A stretch of 64,000 nt of DNA, taken from contig NZ_CP031416.1 in the NCBI RefSeq assembly GCF_003367375.1, forward strand, positions 1,557,501 to 1,621,500. The letters are read 5' to 3'. The stretch is from Gallaecimonas mangrovi (GTDB lineage Bacteria; Pseudomonadota; Gammaproteobacteria; Enterobacterales; Gallaecimonadaceae). Of this stretch, positions 18,191-28,093 are shown one piece after another (within the stretch, counting starts at the first letter, position 1; every line of letters starts with the position of its first letter). Made by a program: the position numbers and the translations under genes. A model generated the notes under the pieces. The model had not been told where the DNA came from. It made no database searches and was given only the letters and a program-made list of their open reading frames with translations.

Positions 18191-18239
18191 CTCGTTGGCT
18201 CCACGCTTAGTGCATGTTTTTCGCGGTGGAGCCGACGAG
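18191..18239. repeat. Long hairpin directly after the M16 protease gene
   Basis: CTCGTTGGCTCCAC (18191-18204) pairs with GTGGAGCCGACGAG (18226-18239) in 13 of 14 positions around a 21-base loop. The arm abuts the stop codon. No T run follows on the minus strand, so it is not a classic terminator; it may protect the mRNA end or be an interspersed element. Confidence 0.5.
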
Positions 18240-21011
18240 TTAACTGTTACTTGCCAGCGGCCAGTGGTAGCGCCGTGACTCGCTTTTGAAGGCGCCTACA
18301 TCGCTGATAAAGGTGCCTTCATCAAGCACTTGCAGATGCCGATGCTGTTGGCCAACAGAGGCAAGCAAGAGTCTATCCGCCTGCTTGGCTCTCAGCCTTT
18401 TCATCATGAAGCGAATAAAATCGGCTTTTTGAAAACGGTGTACTTCTTCGGCAAGACGCTGGCGCCAATCAAAAGTGAGGTCGCCTTGACCAATGGCGTG
18501 CCACAAACGACTAGAACGGTCAGCCAACGCACTATCGGGTTGCATCAATTGGTGGAGTAGCGCCATTTTGGTGTTGTGCCATTGGCTTTCACTCAAGCCC
18601 AATAGCAACAGAGAAAAGTCGCTGATGAAGTCATCAATGGCATCCAACAGCTGTACCGGCCCCGCCACAGGACTTTGAATATAAAACAGCAAACCGGGCA
18701 GACGCTGCATGGGAAAAAAGCTAACACCCAGCATATAGCCCAGTTGCTGTTTGTTTCTCAGTTCATCAAAGTACGTGGCACTCATTACCTGTTGCGCCAG
18801 CATAAAGAACACATGTTCGCGCACCGAGGCGCTGCGTCCTTGATAAAAAACCAAAATCGCAGAATCAGGGTGCTCAACTGCATAGGTGCGCTGCAGCGGC
18901 CCGCGTTGGTAAAGACTAAGCACCTTGCGAACCGGTTCTTGGCCACTGGCGCGTGACATGACTTCGTCGAGCCAGGGTGTTACTTCTTCTCGCGGCGCAC
19001 TGCCGTGCACTAAACCCTCAACAAATAGTGAGTTGATCACCTGTTGCTGGTGTTCAACCAAGTCTTGATAGCTTATGGCCGTCATTTCTTTGGCTAAGCG
19101 TTCATAGCCGGGGTGCGAGGGTTGTAATAGCCGCGTTAGTTCGGCAAGTAGTTGCTGAACGGGCTTTTGCTGTTTGAGCGACTGGTATTGACGAATTAAG
19201 GCTCGCCTACACATTTCCATTACTGGCTCGGGCGGGTTTTGGTCCAATAACCGTTCGGTAATATGGCTAAAAAGGCGGTGTTGGCGGCCCAGAATGCCAC
19301 CTAGCTGCAGCGTAATGCCTGCTTGCTGGGGATAAAGTTGCCAACTAAGTCCTGCCAGCTCTGCATCATAAAGCTCGCCGGTTAGCGATTCTGAAACCAT
19401 GTCTAACCACAAGCGGGTCATGGCGATGTGTTTGGGGGTAGCCATGGCGTGCGGGCTTTCCATCGCCAGATACAAATGCCCCTTTGGCAGCCTGAAATCG
19501 GGGTCCTGCCAATGCCACAGCCTGACATGGGGGCCTTCTTTTACCTTTTCTGGGCGTTCTGTTAAATGGCCGATAGGCGCCGGATCAGGCGCTTCGCCTA
19601 GGAAAGGATTCGGGCTTGGCAGTGTCAATGCTGCCAAGACCTTTGGTGCGTGCCAGCGGCAAAGCCATTCTTTGCTAATCGGCCGGGTAAAAAAGGGCGT
19701 GTGGTACCAAGGGGCTTCGGTTTCGCCTTCAACATCAGGGGAAACCAGCGCTAAGCGAAGATTATCTGGGGTCAGAAATTCCAGCCAGTAACGAATACGT
19801 TCTGGCTTGAATTCGCTCATCACAAAATCGCCATAGAGCACATCATCCGGCGGATATTGCAAAAGGTTAACGGCCAGATGGCTGCTGTAATCCATCGGTT
19901 CGGTGACTTCCATCAACCGAAATGACTGCTCGGCAAGGCGTTGGCGTTCGACAAAACGCCAATCTTCCAAGCCTTGGGTTTTTACCAGCTCCAGCATCGC
20001 AAATAGCGCTTCGACTATTTCCATTTGATGCTGTTCACCGTCTTGGGTGAGCAGAAACTGCACTGTGTATTCACGAAAGCCGCTGCCACTGATGCCGCCA
20101 CCTGCTGAAAGCGCTTCTACCCAGCCTTGCTCTTTTAAATAGGCCAGCAGGCTGCCGTCACCCTCGTGGCCCAGCAAGTGGCTGATAAAGGTCAGTGGTT
20201 TTTGTCGATATTCGTTTTCTACCGACGGCAGTGGAAAATTAACCGCCAATCGGCGCTGCTCTTTTAGCGGTTTCGCCGATACTTGGAAGGGCAGGTTTTG
20301 ATAAAGACGGGTGCCTTCCCAAAACGCGGGAACCTTATCCCCTTGGGCAATGTCGGAGAAATAGCTATGGGCCCAAGACGACAGCTCAGCAACAGATTGT
20401 GGCCCATAGAGCACTAAGGTCATGTTGCCTGCGTGGTAGTGCCGGTTAAACAGCTCCCTGGCTTCAGCCGCGAGTGCGGTTGGGTCGCCCGCCAGCGTTT
20501 CTAAGTTGCCTACCGAGAACTTACTGAAAGGATGCTCCGGATTCACCACGGCTTTATGCACTTGATAAAGTCGGCGGGTGTCGTCTTGCAGTTTCAGGCG
20601 ATATTCCGCGTCTATGGCGTGCCGTTCGTTGTCAACGGACTCCGGAAGCAGCAGCGGGCAAACAAAAAAGCGGGAAAAGCGCCACAGCGCATCTGCAAAT
20701 TGCTCGGGCTGAACATCGAAGAAATAGCTCGACTGTTCGGTACCGGTCCAAGCGTTATGGTTGCCGCCCGCTTGCTGAATAAAATTTTGATACTCCCCGG
20801 CGCCCGGGTGCGTATCTGTACCTAGAAACAGTAAATGTTCGACGAAATGCGCAAGGCCCTCCCGGTGAGGAGGATCGAAAAAATGCCCGACACGCACCGC
20901 GACAGCCGCAGCTGCCTTATGGCTCTTAGCGTCTTCCACCACCAGTACCGGCAGGCCATTGGCCAGGGTGATATGTCGATAAGTACGGTGATCAAAAGGA
21001 CTTTTATGCAC
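18240..21011 (-). CDS. M16-family zinc metalloprotease (insulinase/pitrilysin-like)
   Basis: 923 residues with the inverted zinc motif HFVEH at 55-59 and the third ligand Glu136 (NERHAIDAEYRLK), 77 residues after His59 as in pitrilysin. The four-domain size matches large single-chain M16 enzymes, which degrade small peptides inside a closed chamber. Unlike E. coli PtrA there is no signal peptide, so it is probably cytoplasmic. The start is GTG with AGGGG seven bases upstream. It is divergent from sixA, an arrangement I recall from Shewanella genomes. All catalytic residues are intact. Confidence 0.9.
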   Translation of the reverse strand: MHKSPFDHRTYRHITLANGLPVLVVEDAKSHKAAAAVAVRVGHFFDPPHREGLAHFVEHLLFLGTDTHPGAGEYQNFIQQAGGNHNAWTGTEQSSYFFDVQPEQFADALWRFSRFFVCPLLLPESVDNERHAIDAEYRLKLQDDTRRLYQVHKAVVNPEHPFSKFSVGNLETLAGDPTALAAEARELFNRHYHAGNMTLVLYGPQSVAELSSWAHSYFSDIAQGDKVPAFWEGTRLYQNLPFQVSAKPLKEQRRLAVNFPLPSVENEYRQKPLTFISHLLGHEGDGSLLAYLKEQGWVEALSAGGGISGSGFREYTVQFLLTQDGEQHQMEIVEALFAMLELVKTQGLEDWRFVERQRLAEQSFRLMEVTEPMDYSSHLAVNLLQYPPDDVLYGDFVMSEFKPERIRYWLEFLTPDNLRLALVSPDVEGETEAPWYHTPFFTRPISKEWLCRWHAPKVLAALTLPSPNPFLGEAPDPAPIGHLTERPEKVKEGPHVRLWHWQDPDFRLPKGHLYLAMESPHAMATPKHIAMTRLWLDMVSESLTGELYDAELAGLSWQLYPQQAGITLQLGGILGRQHRLFSHITERLLDQNPPEPVMEMCRRALIRQYQSLKQQKPVQQLLAELTRLLQPSHPGYERLAKEMTAISYQDLVEHQQQVINSLFVEGLVHGSAPREEVTPWLDEVMSRASGQEPVRKVLSLYQRGPLQRTYAVEHPDSAILVFYQGRSASVREHVFFMLAQQVMSATYFDELRNKQQLGYMLGVSFFPMQRLPGLLFYIQSPVAGPVQLLDAIDDFISDFSLLLLGLSESQWHNTKMALLHQLMQPDSALADRSSRLWHAIGQGDLTFDWRQRLAEEVHRFQKADFIRFMMKRLRAKQADRLLLASVGQQHRHLQVLDEGTFISDVGAFKSESRRYHWPLASNS

Positions 21012-21062
21012 GTCGGCCCCTGTTGCAAGGTGAAGTACTCATTATGACCATCCTTTGTAAGA

Positions 21063-21091
21063 TTGGAAACGCCAGCGCCATTCTGTACACT
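21063..21091 (+). promoter_or_regulatory. Sigma70 promoter of sixA
   Basis: TTGGAA, 17-base spacer, TACACT; the predicted start is about 23 bases before the sixA ATG. Confidence 0.5.
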
Positions 21092-21120
21092 GCGCGACCA
21101 GATTTTTTTGGAGTTTCAGC

Positions 21121-21579
21121 ATGCAGATCCTGGTAATGCGCCACGGCGAAGCCGAGCCGCAGCATACCCATGATGCCGAGCGCCGTTTAACCGCTTTCGG
21201 TAAACAGCAGGCGACCGCGCAAGGCCAATGGCTAAAAAGCCAGGGTTGGCAGCCCGATGCATTGTGGGTTAGTACCTACCTACGTGCCCAGCAAACCGCA
21301 GACGCGGTGGTAAGAGCCCTAGATGCTAGCCCCAAGCGCTTGGTACTGAACGAACTCATCCCTGACGGTGATGTAGAGGCGGTAGCCGATTTAGTGGCTG
21401 GCTCCAACGACATTGAGCGACTGCTGATTGTTTCGCACATGCCGCTAGTCTCTTATTTGGTGGAAAAACTGGTCCCGGGGGCAGTGCCTTTGGCTTTTGC
21501 TACCGCCCAAATTGTTGTTATCGATATCAATGAGGGCAAGGCCGAGGTCAGCCTGCGTCAGTTATCGTCAGTGGACTGA
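21121..21579 (+). CDS. sixA: Phosphohistidine phosphatase SixA
   Basis: 152 residues of the histidine phosphatase superfamily, with RHGEAEP at the N-terminus (catalytic His8) and the second His in VSHMPLVSYLVEKL. E. coli SixA (161 residues) removes phosphate from phosphohistidine on NPr of the nitrogen-related phosphotransferase system; activity on ArcB was reported earlier. GGAG precedes the ATG. The 3' end overlaps the convergent smrB gene by 12 bases. Confidence 0.92.
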   Translation: MQILVMRHGEAEPQHTHDAERRLTAFGKQQATAQGQWLKSQGWQPDALWVSTYLRAQQTADAVVRALDASPKRLVLNELIPDGDVEAVADLVAGSNDIERLLIVSHMPLVSYLVEKLVPGAVPLAFATAQIVVIDINEGKAEVSLRQLSSVD

Positions 21580-22086
21580 ATCGACCAGCATTAACAAGGC
21601 GCCTTGGCCGCCGTATTCTCTGGGCGCCGAATGCATAGCCAGCACCTTTGGGTGCTGCGCTAACCAGCTCGGTACCTGTTTTTTAAGGGTGCCAGTACCA
21701 ATACCGTGCAGCACACATAGGCAGAACACCTGATCTTTCACGGCTCTGTCAATCAATGCCACCAATTCAAGCTTGGCCTCTTCACGGTTCATGCCGTGCA
21801 GGTCTAAGGTCATTTCCGGGGCATAGTCGCCGCGGCGCAGCTTTTTTAACTCTCCTGCCGACACCCCTTCTCGCACATAATTTGGCCAGTTGTCGCCAAA
21901 GTGCGGTTGGTAGCTGTCAGAAAAATAAAAACTGGCCTCGCGGGCGGTCTTTTGATCCTGCATTTGCTGGCGTTTAGGGCGTCGCGGGCGCTCATGGCCT
22001 ATGGTATCCTGCGCCAGCGGCCGAGTACCGGCCATGGCTTCACGGAAAACCGCCAGTTCATCGTCGTCGATAGGTGTCTTTTTCAT
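21568..22086 (-). CDS. smrB: SmrB-type ribosome-rescue endonuclease
   Basis: 172 residues. The C-terminal Smr domain shows [11 protein letters not shown] (DxH motif) and [18 protein letters not shown], the two conserved blocks. The N-terminal extension with [16 protein letters not shown] is characteristic of the SmrB group. In E. coli SmrB binds collided ribosomes and cleaves the mRNA between them. The gene is convergent with sixA, sharing 12 bases, and divergent from prmB, whose TTG start is 51 bases away. Confidence 0.9.
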   Translation of the reverse strand: MKKTPIDDDELAVFREAMAGTRPLAQDTIGHERPRRPKRQQMQDQKTAREASFYFSDSYQPHFGDNWPNYVREGVSAGELKKLRRGDYAPEMTLDLHGMNREEAKLELVALIDRAVKDQVFCLCVLHGIGTGTLKKQVPSWLAQHPKVLAMHSAPREYGGQGALLMLVDSVH

Positions 22087-22136
22087 GGGGCCATAGTGTA
22101 GCCCAGCACGGTGCCGGGCTGAAATGGGAGGCAGAA

Positions 22137-23075
22137 TTGGACAAGATTTTTTTAGATGAAGCCGTTGCTGAGCTTCATAGCATCCAGGACATGATCCGTT
22201 GGGCTGTCAGTCGCTTTAGTGCCGCGAATATGTATTTCGGCCACGGCACTGATAACCCCTGGGACGAAGCGGTCGCCCTGGTGTTGGCCACCCTGTATCT
22301 GCCCATGGACATTGACAACGACACCCGTCATGCCCGCCTAACGGTGTCGGAGCGCCAGCGTATCGTTGAGCGCATTATGGTGCGTATTCAAGAGCGCAAA
22401 CCGGTGCCTTATATCACCAACCAAGCCTGGTTTTGCCACATGCCTTTTTACGTGGACGAGCGGGTACTTATTCCGCGCTCGCCCATTGGTGAGCTAATTG
22501 AAAACCATTTCTCACCTTGGCTGGACGGGCGTCCGGTTACCCGCATTCTTGACCTATGCACCGGTTCTGGTTGCATTGGTATTGCCTGTGCCCATTATTT
22601 CCCCGAAGCGGAAGTGGACATCACCGACCTTTCCAAAGATGCCTTAGCGGTGGCCGAGCGCAATATCGAAGAGCACGGCATGTTGCATCAGGTTACGCCT
22701 ATTCATTCCGACCTGTTTCGCAGTATTCCCGAAGGCGAAAAGTACGACCTAATCGTCACTAACCCGCCTTATGTTGATGCCGAAGATATGTCGGATCTGC
22801 CTGACGAGTACCAGCACGAACCCGCTGTTGCCCTAGCCGCTGGCACCGACGGCCTCAAATTGGTGAATCGTATCCTCGCTGATGCCGGTAAATACCTTAA
22901 AGAAGGCGGTATCTTGGTGTGCGAAGTGGGCAATAGCGAAGTGCACATGAATCACCAATACCCAGAATTGCCGCTGGTGTGGCTGGAATTTGAACGTGGC
23001 GGTAGCGGCGTCTTCTTGATCACCAAGGAAGACTTGGACCAACACGCCGAATTGTTCAGTCTTTACAAGGAGTAA
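22137..23075 (+). CDS. prmB: Ribosomal protein uL3 glutamine methyltransferase PrmB
   Basis: 312 residues from a TTG start at 22137. It is chosen because GGGAGG lies five bases upstream and because the protein then begins [13 protein letters not shown], exactly where E. coli PrmB begins. The in-frame ATG at 22074 would lie inside smrB. The SAM-binding motif [13 protein letters not shown] and the glutamine-methyltransferase signature NPPYVDAED are present. It methylates a glutamine of ribosomal protein L3. aroC follows after two bases, an order conserved in gammaproteobacteria. Confidence 0.93.
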   Translation: MDKIFLDEAVAELHSIQDMIRWAVSRFSAANMYFGHGTDNPWDEAVALVLATLYLPMDIDNDTRHARLTVSERQRIVERIMVRIQERKPVPYITNQAWFCHMPFYVDERVLIPRSPIGELIENHFSPWLDGRPVTRILDLCTGSGCIGIACAHYFPEAEVDITDLSKDALAVAERNIEEHGMLHQVTPIHSDLFRSIPEGEKYDLIVTNPPYVDAEDMSDLPDEYQHEPAVALAAGTDGLKLVNRILADAGKYLKEGGILVCEVGNSEVHMNHQYPELPLVWLEFERGGSGVFLITKEDLDQHAELFSLYKE

Positions 23076-23077
23076 CC

Positions 23078-24142
23078 ATGGCCGGTAATACCTTTGGCAG
23101 CATTTTTACCGTGACCACCTTTGGTGAGAGTCATGGCTTGGCACTGGGCGCCATTGTTGACGGTTGCCCGCCGGGGCTGGCATTAACCGAGGCCGATCTC
23201 CAGCACGACTTAGACCGTCGCCGCCCCGGCAGCTCGCGCTACACCACGCCGCGCCAAGAAGCCGACCAGGTCAAAATTCTTTCCGGTACCTTTGAAGGCA
23301 AAACCACCGGCACGCCCATCGGTTTGGTTATTGAAAACACCGACCAACGTTCAAAAGATTATTCTGACATTGCCCGCCAGTTTCGCCCTGGCCACGCCGA
23401 CTATGGCTACCACCACAAATATGGTCTGCGTGACTATCGCGGTGGTGGCCGTTCCAGTGCCCGCGAAACCGCCATGCGGGTTGCCGCCGGTGCTATCGCC
23501 AAAAAATGGCTGGCCGAACAAGGGGTCAGTATTCGCGGCGCCTTGGTGGCCATGGGCAATGTTGATTGCCCGGTTACCGACTGGAGCCAAGTGGAGCAGA
23601 ACCCGTTTTTCTGTGGTGACGCCGCCAAGTTAGAAGACCTAGACGAACTGCTGCGCGCCATTAAAAAGGAAGGCGACTCCATTGGCGCCAAGGTCATGGT
23701 TGAAGCCAGTGGCGTGCCGGTGGGCCTGGGTGAGCCGGTGTTTGACCGCCTCGATGCCGATATTGCCAAGGCGATGATGTGCATCAATGCCGTTAAAGGC
23801 GTAGAAATTGGCGACGGTTTTGAAGCTGCCCGCCAACGCGGCTCTGAGCATCGAGACGAAATCACCCCCGAAGACGGCTTTTTAACCAATCACGCCGGCG
23901 GCGTTTTGGGTGGCATCAGTACCGGCCAAACCATTAGCGTTAATATTGCGTTAAAGCCTACCTCCAGCATTAAAGTGCCGGGGCGCAGCATTGATGTAGA
24001 CGGCAACGCGGTAGAAGTGGTTACCAAGGGCCGCCATGACCCTTGTGTTGGTATTCGGGCGGTACCCATTGCCGAGGCGATGCTGGCCCTGACCTTAATG
24101 GACCACTGGCTGCGCCACCGGGGACAAACCGGAAGGCTGTGA
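23078..24142 (+). CDS. aroC: Chorismate synthase
   Basis: 354 residues; converts EPSP to chorismate with reduced FMN, the last step of the shikimate pathway. [20 protein letters not shown] at the N-terminus, [16 protein letters not shown] and [19 protein letters not shown] are the family signatures. The length is close to E. coli AroC (361). AAGGAG before the ATG overlaps the end of prmB, suggesting co-transcription. epmC starts five bases after the stop. Confidence 0.97.
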   Translation: MAGNTFGSIFTVTTFGESHGLALGAIVDGCPPGLALTEADLQHDLDRRRPGSSRYTTPRQEADQVKILSGTFEGKTTGTPIGLVIENTDQRSKDYSDIARQFRPGHADYGYHHKYGLRDYRGGGRSSARETAMRVAAGAIAKKWLAEQGVSIRGALVAMGNVDCPVTDWSQVEQNPFFCGDAAKLEDLDELLRAIKKEGDSIGAKVMVEASGVPVGLGEPVFDRLDADIAKAMMCINAVKGVEIGDGFEAARQRGSEHRDEITPEDGFLTNHAGGVLGGISTGQTISVNIALKPTSSIKVPGRSIDVDGNAVEVVTKGRHDPCVGIRAVPIAEAMLALTLMDHWLRHRGQTGRL

Positions 24143-24147
24143 GCGGT

Positions 24148-24684
24148 ATGCACCAATATTCTGACCTCGTGATGCTGTTTAACGACTGCTTTTTGGCCAG
24201 CCATAATACCGAGCTGGTCAAAGGCGATGTTGAACCTATCTATTTGCCAGCAGATAACGCGCATCCGCATCACCGCATTGTCTTTGCCCATGGTTATTAC
24301 GCATCGGGCATGCATGAAATAGCCCATTGGTGCTTGGCAGGACAAAAACGTCGAGAGCTGGTGGATTACGGCTACTGGTATTGCCCAGACGGCCGTAACA
24401 CGGCCCAGCAACAGGCCTTTGAAGCCGTCGAAATTAAACCCCAAGCCATTGAGTGGGGGCTTTGTGCTGCGGCCGGTTTTCGTTTTAACGTCAGTACCGA
24501 CAACCTCAACGGCAGCGCTGAGCCTGACCGAGCCGGCTTTCAGCGCAAGGTTTATCACCAAGTTATGGCCTACCTTGACTCCGGCTTTCCGGCTCGAGCC
24601 GCGCAATTTATGGCGGTGCTAGCAAACTTTTACCAGCGCCAGCCGGTCACTGCCGCCGACTTTACCTTGCCGGAGGCGCGATGA
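24148..24684 (+). CDS. epmC: Elongation factor P hydroxylase EpmC
   Basis: 178 residues closely matching E. coli EpmC (YfcM): LVKGDVEPIYLPADNAH, RIVFAHGYYASGMHEIAHW with the metal-binding HExxH-like His/Glu, and VDYGYWYCPDGR. EpmC hydroxylates the beta-lysyl-lysine side chain of EF-P after EpmA and EpmB act. The start at 24148 gives the E. coli-like N-terminus (MHQYSDLVMLFNDCF); a longer frame upstream lies inside aroC. The stop overlaps the next gene (ATGA). Confidence 0.92.
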   Translation: MHQYSDLVMLFNDCFLASHNTELVKGDVEPIYLPADNAHPHHRIVFAHGYYASGMHEIAHWCLAGQKRRELVDYGYWYCPDGRNTAQQQAFEAVEIKPQAIEWGLCAAAGFRFNVSTDNLNGSAEPDRAGFQRKVYHQVMAYLDSGFPARAAQFMAVLANFYQRQPVTAADFTLPEAR

Positions 24685-25790
24685 AGCTTGGGCTCATTAT
24701 TAATCCTGTCGCCGGTGTTGGCGGCAGCGTCGCCCTTAAAGGCAGTGACGGGGTGGTAGAAGAAGCCTTGGCGCGCGGGGCGGTAAAACAAGCGGGCCAG
24801 CGCACGCGCATGGCGCTAGAGCCGCTTTTGGCATTAAAAGATAAATTATCTTTTGTGACCGCCTCGGGTGAGATGGGGGCCGAGCTATTGGCCGACATGG
24901 GCTTTGGCTATGAGGTGGCGTATCAAGCAGCCTCAAAAACCACCGCTGACGACACTAAAGCTGCCGTTAACGCGTTACTGGCCGCCCAGGTCGAGTTACT
25001 GCTTTTTGCTGGCGGCGACGGCACTGCCCGCGATATTTGTGCGGTGGTTGGTGAGCAACTGCCGGTGCTGGGAGTGCCTGCCGGCTGCAAAATCCATTCA
25101 GGGGTTTATGCGGTTACGCCAAAAGCGGCAGGGGAGCTTATCGCTTCCTTGCACCGCGGTGAGCTATTGAGCCTGATGGATGCCGACGTCATGGACATTG
25201 ACGAAGCGCAGTTTCGCCAAGGTGTGGTCAGAGCCAAACGCTTTGGTGAAATGCGTATTCCGAGCTCGCTCCAATATGTGCAAGCGGTTAAGCAGGGCGG
25301 TAAGGAATCGGACGAACTGGTGCTGCACGACATCGCCAGTGAGGTGATTAGCCGCATGGAACCGGGCATGCGTTTTGTGATGGGGTCGGGCTCTACCGTC
25401 GCCTTTATCATGGAAGAGCTGGGGCTTGATAACACGCTGCTGGGGGTTGACCTTATCGAAGATGAGCGGCTTATCGGCAGTGATTTGACCGAAGCAGAGC
25501 TGTTCGAGGCCATTTCGCCCAACACCCAACTGGTGATCACCCTCATTGGCGGCCAGGGTCACCTCTTTGGCCGCGGTAACCAGCAGCTGAGCCCGCGGGT
25601 TATCCGCAAAATCGGCCGCGAAAACATACTGGTGGTGGCCACCAAACGCAAACTTCAGGCCCTTGATGGCCGCCCGCTTATCATTGATACCGGCGATGCC
25701 GAGCTTGACCGCCAATTAACCGGTATTTACCCCATTATTACCGGCTACCGGGACAGCGTAATGTACCGGGCCGCCAACCCGACGGACTGA
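24681..25790 (+). CDS. ATP-NAD kinase family protein
   Basis: 369 residues. The kinase signature LLFAGGDGTARDIC near residues 110-123 and the N-terminal LGLIINPVAGVGG place it in the NAD-kinase/diacylglycerol-kinase superfamily. It is distinct from the shorter canonical NadK, and belongs to the group sometimes annotated as ATP-NAD kinase-like or acetoin-catabolism AcoX-like. The C-terminal part (LITLIGGQGHLFGRGNQQLS) is typical of that group. It overlaps epmC by four bases and yfcL starts one base after its stop. The substrate is unproven. Confidence 0.82.
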   Translation: MKLGLIINPVAGVGGSVALKGSDGVVEEALARGAVKQAGQRTRMALEPLLALKDKLSFVTASGEMGAELLADMGFGYEVAYQAASKTTADDTKAAVNALLAAQVELLLFAGGDGTARDICAVVGEQLPVLGVPAGCKIHSGVYAVTPKAAGELIASLHRGELLSLMDADVMDIDEAQFRQGVVRAKRFGEMRIPSSLQYVQAVKQGGKESDELVLHDIASEVISRMEPGMRFVMGSGSTVAFIMEELGLDNTLLGVDLIEDERLIGSDLTEAELFEAISPNTQLVITLIGGQGHLFGRGNQQLSPRVIRKIGRENILVVATKRKLQALDGRPLIIDTGDAELDRQLTGIYPIITGYRDSVMYRAANPTD

Positions 25791-25791
25791 T

Positions 25792-26058
25792 ATGTACCAG
25801 CAGTTTCTAGACCATATTCAACAGCAATTAGATAACCTTGTGGTGACCGGCTCTGACGACGAGCTGTTCGCTGGCGGTTACCTGCAAGGGCATGTCAGCC
25901 TCACCGCTGGCCAATACGAGTTAGAAGAAAGCGCCCCTGAGCTTGGCGAGTTGAAAAGCCGCATTCAGGCAAGCCTTGATAAAGCTATTGCCGCTGGGGA
26001 ATTAAATCCCCACGACGAGGCGCTGGTGGTTGGCCTTTGGCAGCAACTGAGCCAATAA
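25792..26058 (+). CDS. yfcL: YfcL family protein
   Basis: 88 residues with the SDDELFAGGYLQGHVSL core and AIAAGELNPHDEALV near the C-terminus, matching E. coli YfcL. The function is unknown. It is the last gene of the prmB-aroC-epmC-kinase-yfcL run, which resembles the E. coli yfcL/yfcM neighbourhood, and is followed by a bidirectional terminator facing mnmC. Confidence 0.88.
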   Translation: MYQQFLDHIQQQLDNLVVTGSDDELFAGGYLQGHVSLTAGQYELEESAPELGELKSRIQASLDKAIAAGELNPHDEALVVGLWQQLSQ

Positions 26059-26070
26059 AGACCCAGCAAT

Positions 26071-26106
26071 AAAAAAGGCCTGAAGGTTTGCCTTCAGGCC
26101 TTTTTT
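26071..26106. terminator. Bidirectional terminator between yfcL and mnmC
   Basis: AAAAAAGGCCTGAAGG / CCTTCAGGCCTTTTTT is a perfect 16-bp stem with a TTTG loop. The A and T runs serve both strands. Confidence 0.93.
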
Positions 26107-26125
26107 ATGTGTTTTTTTGCAGTCG

Positions 26126-28024
26126 TTAAAGCGGTTGGCCTTTTTTTAAGCGTCGCACCCAAAACCGGTTTGGCATTATGGCGTCCAAAACCGCAACCGG
26201 CAGCGGCTGCGGCTCTGCAAACATCTGCGATACCAAAACATCGGCGCACAAAAGCCCGGAAGTCACGCCGCGGGCGCCCAGCCCGGCGAGTAACCACAGG
26301 CCTTGCTGGTCGGTGGCATCAATGCTTTCAACGCTACGGCCCTGGTAACCAGCCGGGTCGGGCAGGGCACCAACCAGCGGCAGGTGGTCGCGCAGCACCA
26401 CCCGGGTACCGGCATTGCCGCCAACCACCTCTTTTGGCAGCCACGGTTGTTCACCAAAACTTTGCTGCATTTTCGCCACGTTTTCTTGGTGTTCGCTATC
26501 GCGAAGCTCGCTGCCCAGATCTTGGCGCACAAAGCTGGCGCCAATGCAAAGCGTGCCCGCTTCAGGTGGCGTCATATAGCCGTTGTGGCAAAGCACCGTT
26601 TTAAGGTTGGCGCTTTGGCCATCAGCTTGCAGCTGACTGATTTGCCCGCGCACCGCTGTTAAGGGCAGTTGGTCGGTAAGGGCGATATTGCCAGCGCCAG
26701 CGGCGAAAATTACCGTGTCAAAAACGCCCAATACCCGCTCTTTTGCCAACAGTTGCCAGCCGCTACCGGCACGAACAACCTCGGTGACTTCGGTGCCCAG
26801 CTCGACATTTTGCCCTTCAAGCAGCCACTCAACCAGCGCCGGCGGTTTTAGCCAGCCAGCTTTAGCAAAATACAGCGCCGGGTAGGGCAGGCTAACGCCG
26901 GCAATGCTACTGGCCTTTTCGGCTGCAATGTATTGGCAAAGGGCTGGAAACTGCTGGCCTAAGCGCTGGTAGCGTTTGGTGAGTTTGTCATCCAGTGCCA
27001 GTTGCAACAGGCCGTTTAGCCCTTGTGGTACCGCGCTTTTTTCAATCAAGCGGCGGCTGTAACCAAAGGCGCTGGCAAAGAGCTGGCTCAGCGCATCATG
27101 GTCGCTATTGAGTAGTGGGTAAAGCGCGCCTTGGGGGTTACCCGAGGCGCCGCAGGCGACTTTTTCGTCTTTACAAAAAAGCTGAGCATTAATGCCGCGC
27201 CGCTTTAATTGCCAGGCGCAGCCGCTACCGGCAAGCCCGGCGCCAATTATGGCAACCTTACCTAGCGTCTTGGCGCTGCGGCGCTGATAAACCGGCGGCG
27301 AAGCGGCAGCTACCGGCGCGGTTAATACCCCGGCTAGCATTTCGCGCTTGCTGCCAAACCCCGGCACTTTTTTAGCGTTAAAACCGCTAGCGTTAAGGCC
27401 GCGGCGCACAAAACCGGCGGCGGTAAAGGTGGCAAAGCTGCCGCCGAGCTTTGCCAGGCGCGCCATCTCGTCAAATAAGCTTTGCTGCCACATCTCGGGG
27501 TTTTTGGCCGGGGCAAAACCATCTAGAAACCAAGCATCAACCAAGCCTTCTTGCGGGCAATGCCACTGTGGCAATGTGGATTTAATGTCGCCAAGCCACA
27601 GATCCAGCGTCACTTTGTCGAATAGCATTCGATGACAGCCTTCAATGGCGTCGGGGTACTGGGCAATCAGTTGCTTAGCGAGACCGGCAAGCTCAGGCCA
27701 GGCGGCAAGGGCGGCGGTTAAATCGGCCCGGCTTAAGGGAAATTTTTCTGTGGAAATAAAATGTAGCCGGGCAGAAGGGCCTGCGTGTTCATTAAAAGCG
27801 TGCCAGGCAGCCAAAAAATTTAAGCCGGTACCAAAGCCGGTTTCGGCGATGACAAAGGCCCCTTGCTGATGAATAAAGCGGGCCGGCAAGTCATTATTTT
27901 TTAAAAATACGAAGCGACTTTCTTCCAAACCCGAGGCGTTGGAGAAGTAAACGTCGTCAAAGTCCTCGGCTACCGGGGTACCTTGTTCATTGAAATGTAT
28001 GGTCGCTTGTCGCATTGTTGTCAT
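26126..28024 (-). CDS. mnmC: Bifunctional tRNA mnm5s2U biosynthesis protein MnmC
   Basis: 632 residues. The N-terminal methyltransferase domain has ETGFGTGLNFLAAW (SAM site) and VDAWFLDGFAPAKNPEMW. The C-terminal FAD oxidoreductase has VAIIGAGLAGSGCAWQL near residue 255. The FAD domain oxidises cmnm5s2U to nm5s2U and the N-terminal domain methylates it, completing the wobble-uridine modification. Two ATGs three codons apart (28024 and 28015) are possible; AAGG lies seven bases before the first and AGGGA eight before the second. Divergent from fabB, as in E. coli. Confidence 0.94.
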   Translation of the reverse strand: MTTMRQATIHFNEQGTPVAEDFDDVYFSNASGLEESRFVFLKNNDLPARFIHQQGAFVIAETGFGTGLNFLAAWHAFNEHAGPSARLHFISTEKFPLSRADLTAALAAWPELAGLAKQLIAQYPDAIEGCHRMLFDKVTLDLWLGDIKSTLPQWHCPQEGLVDAWFLDGFAPAKNPEMWQQSLFDEMARLAKLGGSFATFTAAGFVRRGLNASGFNAKKVPGFGSKREMLAGVLTAPVAAASPPVYQRRSAKTLGKVAIIGAGLAGSGCAWQLKRRGINAQLFCKDEKVACGASGNPQGALYPLLNSDHDALSQLFASAFGYSRRLIEKSAVPQGLNGLLQLALDDKLTKRYQRLGQQFPALCQYIAAEKASSIAGVSLPYPALYFAKAGWLKPPALVEWLLEGQNVELGTEVTEVVRAGSGWQLLAKERVLGVFDTVIFAAGAGNIALTDQLPLTAVRGQISQLQADGQSANLKTVLCHNGYMTPPEAGTLCIGASFVRQDLGSELRDSEHQENVAKMQQSFGEQPWLPKEVVGGNAGTRVVLRDHLPLVGALPDPAGYQGRSVESIDATDQQGLWLLAGLGARGVTSGLLCADVLVSQMFAEPQPLPVAVLDAIMPNRFWVRRLKKGQPL

Positions 28025-28076
28025 CCCTAAGCCTTAGGGTGGCGTATTCTACCCTTGGCAGCAGTGTTGAGCCATG

Positions 28077-28093
28077 GGGAAAGCCGACCACTT
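28077..28093 (+). promoter_or_regulatory. Weak FadR-like site before fabB
   Basis: GGGAAAGCCGACCACTT has one good half (GACCACTT against GACCAGTT) and a poor other half. It sits about 30-40 bases before a plausible start downstream of TACCAT (28111-28116), the position from which FadR activates fabB in E. coli. Confidence 0.22.

Noticed and set aside
22074-22136. ATG 22074 as the prmB start
   Set aside because: It lies inside smrB, and TTG 22137 has GGGAGG at ideal spacing and gives the E. coli-like N-terminus.
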